Assembly (NCBI GenBank): GCA_945787785.1
Contig: CALZIO010000001.1
Coordinates: forward strand, 1-61,168
Source: an uncultured Chromatiaceae bacterium
GTDB lineage: Bacteria > Pseudomonadota > Gammaproteobacteria > Tenderiales > Tenderiaceae
Direction: 5' to 3'
DNA length: 61,168 bases
Under the pieces are notes generated by a model. The model did not search any database. It was not told where the DNA came from and saw only the letters and a program-made list of their open reading frames with translations. The position numbers were made by a program, and so were the translations under genes. Below, piece after piece: positions 57,440 to 61,168 of this stretch (the stretch's first letter is position 1; each line of letters begins with the position of its first letter).

Positions 57440-57931
57440 TTAAACTTGAGACGCCGTCTTCAGTTTTTCGGCATTAAGCGCATGACTACTGGCAAAGCCA
57501 TCAACATACCTGCCAGATTCCGGTTCAAAACGATAGAGGGAAAAATCCGAGAACTGGAACATCATCTCGGCATCGGGCAATCGGGACAAATAGAGTGCTT
57601 TGAGCTGTTCATAATCAGCACCCGCAGGGCTGACCGCCGCCACCTTTCCTTGCAAGGTCAAACGGGCCAACTCTTGCGGATTACCCTGACCATTATCCTG
57701 CTCGCTCAACGCCAATGATATGTTTGGATCAGCCACCAGATTACGAGTGTGTTTGGCCAATTGGCTGAGATGCACGATCAAACCAGAAAAATCATCCTCA
57801 GCGACGAAACCAACCCAAGAGACATAAGGCCCATCCGAACTCTGGGTTCCCAAACAGGCCCAACGCTGGCTACGCAGCAATTGCGCCAAACGACTGGAGT
57901 CCAGTGGTTTCATTGCAGATGCTTTTTCCAT
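57440..57931 (-). CDS. Pyridoxamine 5'-phosphate oxidase-like (HugZ-type) protein
   Basis: 163 residues from the ATG at 57931, with GAGAGA upstream; an in-frame ATG at 57913 is also possible. Split-barrel flavin-binding fold: LLRSQRWACLGTQSSDGPYVSWVGFVAEDD and HLSQLAKHTRNLVADPNISL are typical of the PNPOx-like family that includes HugZ heme-associated proteins. It lacks the C-terminal domain of full HugZ. Substrate unknown. It is 14 bases upstream of the Nudix/ThiE gene and 15 bases after an unknown gene, so probably one operon. Confidence 0.8.
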   Translation of the reverse strand: MEKASAMKPLDSSRLAQLLRSQRWACLGTQSSDGPYVSWVGFVAEDDFSGLIVHLSQLAKHTRNLVADPNISLALSEQDNGQGNPQELARLTLQGKVAAVSPAGADYEQLKALYLSRLPDAEMMFQFSDFSLYRFEPESGRYVDGFASSHALNAEKLKTASQV

Positions 57932-57946
57932 CAAACATCTCTCAGG

Positions 57947-58318
57947 TCAAACATAGATATCCAGGATTCCAATACGATCTACGTCGGCCGGGTGGGTTAA
58001 TTGCTCAATGGTTTGATAGGTGGCCACTGCTCGCTGGGCTGGCGCTTGAAAGCCTTCGCTTGACCGGGAATATTCTTGTTGATGCCTTGCCAGATACTCG
58101 TCTTCGGTTAATTCAGGCGCCTCGCGCTGCGCCTCTCCCTCTTTGTTGAGTAGTTCACCTTCCAGAGTATGGTCAACCAGCGAATCTTTCTGGTCACGTT
58201 GAACCAACCAAAGCTGCTGTTGCTGCCTGGCCTGGGCGGTGGCATCACGCATCCGCTGCACAGCCTGAGGGTCATACCTCACTATATTTGTATAGTGTGT
58301 GATTGCCGCTGCGCTCAT
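57947..58318 (-). CDS. Uncharacterised protein rich in Gln and Glu
   Basis: 123 residues. Not recognised. No signal peptide or membrane span. A Gln-rich segment (ARQQQQLWL, about 29-37) and an acidic middle (TEDEYLARHQQEY) suggest a helical, partly disordered cytoplasmic protein. It ends in a hydrophobic strand-like tail (RIGILDIYV). It is followed within 15 bases by the PNPOx-like gene on the same strand. Confidence 0.6.
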   Translation of the reverse strand: MSAAAITHYTNIVRYDPQAVQRMRDATAQARQQQQLWLVQRDQKDSLVDHTLEGELLNKEGEAQREAPELTEDEYLARHQQEYSRSSEGFQAPAQRAVATYQTIEQLTHPADVDRIGILDIYV

Positions 58319-58360
58319 CCTGATTCCATTTGCTACAACAATCCCTGACTTATGCCAGAG

Positions 58361-58927
58361 CTAGAAAGACATCCTTAAACCGATATGCCACCCTTTATCC
58401 AGGGCCACATCCATACCTGTCTTCAGTCGCGTTTCAATTTCGCGATAACCAACGTAAATGGCTGCCTCAGGTATTACCTCATACTCAATCCGTCCACTGA
58501 CTTCCCAAAACCTGTCGGCATCACCAAACGTGGTGATATCAGGTCCGAAGTAAATCTGCCCAACCAAACCCATGCGGCTAAGTTTTGGGGGTACATACCA
58601 ACCTTTACCCCCTATTGCGACCGAGCCTACATCTGCCCCACTATCAAGTGCGACGCCATACCCCTTCACACCTACACCAAAGTGCAGACCCGGCGCATGG
58701 CTGCCCGCTTCGCCCATCATCTCGATACCACCCATAATCATCACATCATTGGACTCGGTGTACATCAACCCTGCATTAACATCGGTATGACCAGATCCAC
58801 TATAATTTATGGGCGTGGCAAACAGAATCATAGCCGTATCATTACTCAAACTAAGGTCAAACTCACGTGCACCAACCTCGGCGCCGTAGAGACAAATCAG
58901 TGCCGCAAAACTCACTCTCAACTTCAT
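58361..58927 (-). CDS. YfaZ-type outer-membrane beta-barrel protein
   Basis: 188 residues from the ATG at 58927, chosen because AGGGAG lies eight bases upstream and a signal peptide follows (about residues 1-20, ending VGA). The mature part alternates short amphipathic strands (for example GLHFGVGVKGYGVAL, WHIGLRMSF) and ends in Phe, as outer-membrane barrels do. The pattern fits the YfaZ family of unknown transport role. The frame is open 55 codons further upstream, but no ribosome site supports that. Confidence 0.72.
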   Translation of the reverse strand: MKLRVSFAALICLYGAEVGAREFDLSLSNDTAMILFATPINYSGSGHTDVNAGLMYTESNDVMIMGGIEMMGEAGSHAPGLHFGVGVKGYGVALDSGADVGSVAIGGKGWYVPPKLSRMGLVGQIYFGPDITTFGDADRFWEVSGRIEYEVIPEAAIYVGYREIETRLKTGMDVALDKGWHIGLRMSF

Positions 58928-59110
58928 TAACAAAACTCCCTGAAAAGCATGGCCATTCGATCGCGGTGCCTGATGAATATTCAGACACCCTTCATAGCAG
59001 CGGGCTATGGTATCACGACGTAGACCAGTCTCAGAAACCAATAGTTCCTGAATCTTTTTACTTTCCAGCATCTTAAATTTAGACCAAAGCACTCGGAATT
59101 TCCATCTAGA

Positions 59111-59851
59111 TTAGATATGCAGTGCTGCCCGCGCACAAAGCCAGACCTCAACACGCCCCACTCCAGCGCGTTTCAGCGATCTCGCCAGCATCTCTGCCGT
59201 ACTCGCTGTTGTCATCACATCATCGACGATAGCGACGTGTTCAACTGGCTCACGCAGGCGCACCTCAAACGCGCCCCTCAAATTCTGCTGCCGCGCCTTG
59301 GCATCGAGGCCAGTCTGAGGGGTGGTTGGTCGAACACGGCGACAATAATTAGCAGAGATGGGCACATTTAGCGCCTTTGCCAGTGGCCGTGCCAGTTCCA
59401 GCGCCTGATTAAAACCGCGCTCACGTAAGCGGTCATTTGCAAGCGGCACAGGAATTAGCAGCTCTGGCAAGCTGAACTCCATCTGAGCAAACCGCTCTGC
59501 CATCAATCCGCCCAGTAATCGGGCATTGTAGAGCTTGCCATTGAATTTCAATCCCTGAATCAGCTGCGCCAAAGGCGGCTGATAGTCAAACACGGCGTAG
59601 GCCGCATCAAAACTGGGTGGATTTTTCAAACACTGACCGCAAATCCCTGCGTGTGGCAGCGGAATGGCGCAATGTTGACATGCGTCTTTCAGATAAGGAA
59701 GCTCTGCAGCACAAGCACCACACAGATCACGCCCTTGGTCCCCCGCCCGGCCACACAGGACACAATTGGCGGGCAGAAACCAATCGTGAGCGGTTGATAG
59801 CCAATTGTTAACCCGACCTGATTTTCCGGTTGACAGGAATCCCCCAGCCAT
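59111..59851 (-). CDS. comF: ComF-family phosphoribosyltransferase-like protein
   Basis: 246 residues from the ATG at 59851, because GGGGAG lies six bases before it. An N-terminal zinc-ribbon-like region has Cys30/Cys33, Cys44/Cys47, Cys58/Cys61 and Cys71/Cys74. The PRTase domain has the PRPP loop VAIVDDVMTTAST (about 206-218) and RERGFNQALELARPLA. ComF is needed for DNA uptake in competent species; in Haemophilus and relatives it works with T4P-based uptake, which this genome's pili could serve. It is divergent from bioB, 57 bases apart. Confidence 0.9.
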   Translation of the reverse strand: MAGGFLSTGKSGRVNNWLSTAHDWFLPANCVLCGRAGDQGRDLCGACAAELPYLKDACQHCAIPLPHAGICGQCLKNPPSFDAAYAVFDYQPPLAQLIQGLKFNGKLYNARLLGGLMAERFAQMEFSLPELLIPVPLANDRLRERGFNQALELARPLAKALNVPISANYCRRVRPTTPQTGLDAKARQQNLRGAFEVRLREPVEHVAIVDDVMTTASTAEMLARSLKRAGVGRVEVWLCARAALHI

Positions 59852-59908
59852 TAACATCTCCCCATAATTTCTATTGCCTACAACGGCACTATAAATAAGG
59901 AAACTGGA

Positions 59909-60946
59909 ATGGACAACGCGATTTTTAGCAATATCGACCAGATCACCCAGCGCATCCTCAATGGCGGCAGTATGACGGTCGACGAGGGCCGCTGGATGGT
60001 CCGCCTCGATGATGACTATCTGCCCTGGCTGATGGCCAGTGCCGACCGTATCCGCAAGACCTACCGCGGCGACGAGATCGAGGTCTGCGCCATTGCCAAT
60101 GTCCGCTCCGGAAATTGTTCGGAAAACTGCTCGTTCTGCTCCCAGTCTGGCCACCACAAGACCGATGCCCCCGCATATGACTTCATCCCAGCCGAAGATC
60201 TGGTGGCCCAGGCACAACAGGCACGGGAATGGGGTGCCAGCGACTTCGGTGTCGTCTCCAAGGGCTGGGGCGTACGTTCCGACAAGGAGGGCACCAAACT
60301 GGAAGAGTATTTCGCCGCCATGGATGAAGGCAGCGATATCGGCCGCTGCGCCAGCCTTGGCGCCCTGACAAAGGAGTCCGCCACCAAACTCAAAACCATC
60401 GGCATGGAAAACTACCACCATAATCTGGAATGTGCCGAGAGCTTCTTCGACCAGGTCTGCACCACCCACAGCTACCAGGAAAACATCGACACCATTAATA
60501 ACGCCCGCGATGCTGGTCTGCGCGTCTGTGCCGGCGGCATCCTCGGCATGGGCGAGTCGTTGGATCAGCGCATCGAGCTGGCCGAGACTCTGCGCAATCT
60601 AGAGGTTGAATCGGTACCATTGAATTTTCTCAGCCCGGTGCTTGGCACACCAATGGGCAAACAGACGCCCATGACCCCTTATGAAATCCTACGCGTGATT
60701 GCGACCTACCGTTTCATGCTGCCAAAAGCAGAGATCCGCATTGCCGGTGGCCGCCAGTTCTTGGGTGACATGCAGTCGATGATTTTCATGGCCGGTGCGT
60801 CCGGCGTCATGATTGGCAATTATCTCACCACCAAGGGTCGCAGTGTTGGAGATGACCTGAAGATGATCAGCGACCTGAAACTACAGGTGCGTGGTAATAC
60901 TCAACAACGGCGTGAACAAACACAGGCGCAAGCCGCCTCTGCATGA
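59909..60946 (+). CDS. bioB: Biotin synthase BioB
   Basis: 345 residues, radical-SAM. The [4Fe-4S]-SAM ligands are Cys70, Cys74 and Cys77 (SGNCSENCSFC). VSKGWGVRSDKEG and VCAGGILGMGES are BioB motifs. It inserts sulfur into dethiobiotin. The sequence around the cluster (NVRSGNCSENCSFCSQSGHH) is closer to the BioB type of Gram-positive and deltaproteobacterial groups than to E. coli BioB, which reads GACPEDCKYC. Base composition is also more GC-rich than the left half of the window. Its stop overlaps the bioF start (ATGA). Confidence 0.92.
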   Translation: MDNAIFSNIDQITQRILNGGSMTVDEGRWMVRLDDDYLPWLMASADRIRKTYRGDEIEVCAIANVRSGNCSENCSFCSQSGHHKTDAPAYDFIPAEDLVAQAQQAREWGASDFGVVSKGWGVRSDKEGTKLEEYFAAMDEGSDIGRCASLGALTKESATKLKTIGMENYHHNLECAESFFDQVCTTHSYQENIDTINNARDAGLRVCAGGILGMGESLDQRIELAETLRNLEVESVPLNFLSPVLGTPMGKQTPMTPYEILRVIATYRFMLPKAEIRIAGGRQFLGDMQSMIFMAGASGVMIGNYLTTKGRSVGDDLKMISDLKLQVRGNTQQRREQTQAQAASA

Positions 60947-61168
60947 AAGATTTAGCCGCCGAATTAACGCGGCTGCAACACGAGCACCTCTACCGCCGCC
61001 GGCGCATTATCGATGGACCCCAAGGGGTCCATCTCAGTGTTGATGGCCAAAAACTGCTCTCCTTCTGCAGCAACGACTACCTTGGCCTCGCCAACCATCC
61101 TGACGTCGTCAAGGCAATGCAGGACGGCATCACACACTGGGGCGTGGGTAGCGGCGCCTCACACCTGG
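60943..61168 (+). CDS. bioF: 8-amino-7-oxononanoate synthase BioF, 5' part
   Basis: The first 75 codons; the gene runs off the window. MKDLAAELTRLQHEHLYRRRR, then LSFCSNDYLGLANHPDVVKAM and WGVGSGASHL, the PLP-dependent alpha-oxoamine synthase pattern of BioF. It condenses pimeloyl-ACP/CoA and alanine. It overlaps bioB by 4 bases, so bioB-bioF are one operon. Confidence 0.92.
   Translation, partial: MKDLAAELTRLQHEHLYRRRRIIDGPQGVHLSVDGQKLLSFCSNDYLGLANHPDVVKAMQDGITHWGVGSGASHL

Noticed and set aside
58928-59092. 55-codon N-terminal extension of the YfaZ-like protein
   Set aside because: It would precede a clear signal peptide, and the ribosome site is at 58927.
59852-60469. 200-codon minus-strand extension of the comF frame across bioB
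   Set aside because: It is the antisense shadow of GC-rich bioB; comF has a good ribosome site and homology starting at 59851.

Overview
The window is a 61 kb piece of a gammaproteobacterial chromosome. I could not place it below class level. The class call rests on conserved gene orders: murJ-ribF-ileS-lspA-ispH beside fimU-pilV-pilW-pilX-pilY1-pilE, rplU-rpmA-obgE-proB, pilB-pilC-pilD-coaE-zapD-yacG, and comF next to bioB-bioF. Type IV pilus (T4P) genes dominate, and almost every block carries part of that machine or flanks it.

Layout. (1) 0-9 kb: a methyltransferase-like gene with a probable 5' frameshift, a Rossmann-fold protein, a 1239-residue exported HAF/BNR-repeat/DUF11 protein ending in a CFI-box membrane tail, then on the minus strand thiO, a cysteine-free Fur-family regulator, ampD, mak (fructokinase) and a VanZ-like gene. 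(2) 9.2-22.4 kb: two consecutive minor-pilin/PilY1 operons, fimU-pilV-pilW-pilX-(small CxxC protein)-pilY1-pilE and pilV-pilW-pilX-pilY1-pilE. (3) 22.4-33 kb: housekeeping genes ispH, lspA, ileS, ribF, murJ, rpsT, proB, obgE, rpmA and rplU. (4) 33-38.4 kb: ispB, tRNA-Pro(CGG), a PP0621-like protein, a MITE-like element, then pilS-pilR and the major pilin pilA behind a clear sigma-54 promoter. (5) 38.5-50.3 kb: a glycan island lying between pilA and pilB. It holds a GT-C-like membrane protein with TPRs directly after pilA, a polyprenyl-phosphate GT2, a UPF0104/AglD-type membrane protein, a GT2, an FkbM methyltransferase, an SDR, a split transketolase pair, and rfbH-rfbG-rfbF for CDP-4-keto-3,6-dideoxyglucose. 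(6) 50.7-56.5 kb: pilB-pilC-pilD, coaE (its ribosome-binding site lies in the terminal repeat of a second MITE-like element), zapD, yacG. (7) 56.5-61.2 kb: a Nudix/ThiE fusion, a PNPOx-like protein, an unknown protein, a YfaZ-like porin, comF, and divergent bioB-bioF (bioF cut by the window end).

How the parts fit. PilS/PilR plus sigma-54 should drive pilA. PilD processes the prepilins, PilB/PilC extrude the fibre, and the duplicated minor pilins and PilY1 proteins should prime and tip it. The strongest candidate for an undescribed system is the glycan island. RfbF/G/H make a CDP-4-keto-3,6-dideoxyhexose. A two-subunit, TPP-dependent transketolase sits between rfbH and a sugar SDR, where a reductase or the known C2-adding enzyme YerE would sit in related clusters. 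This suggests a C4-branched dideoxy sugar, and the position between pilA and pilB suggests it may decorate pilin. Function here is inference; the gene families and active-site residues are read from the sequence.
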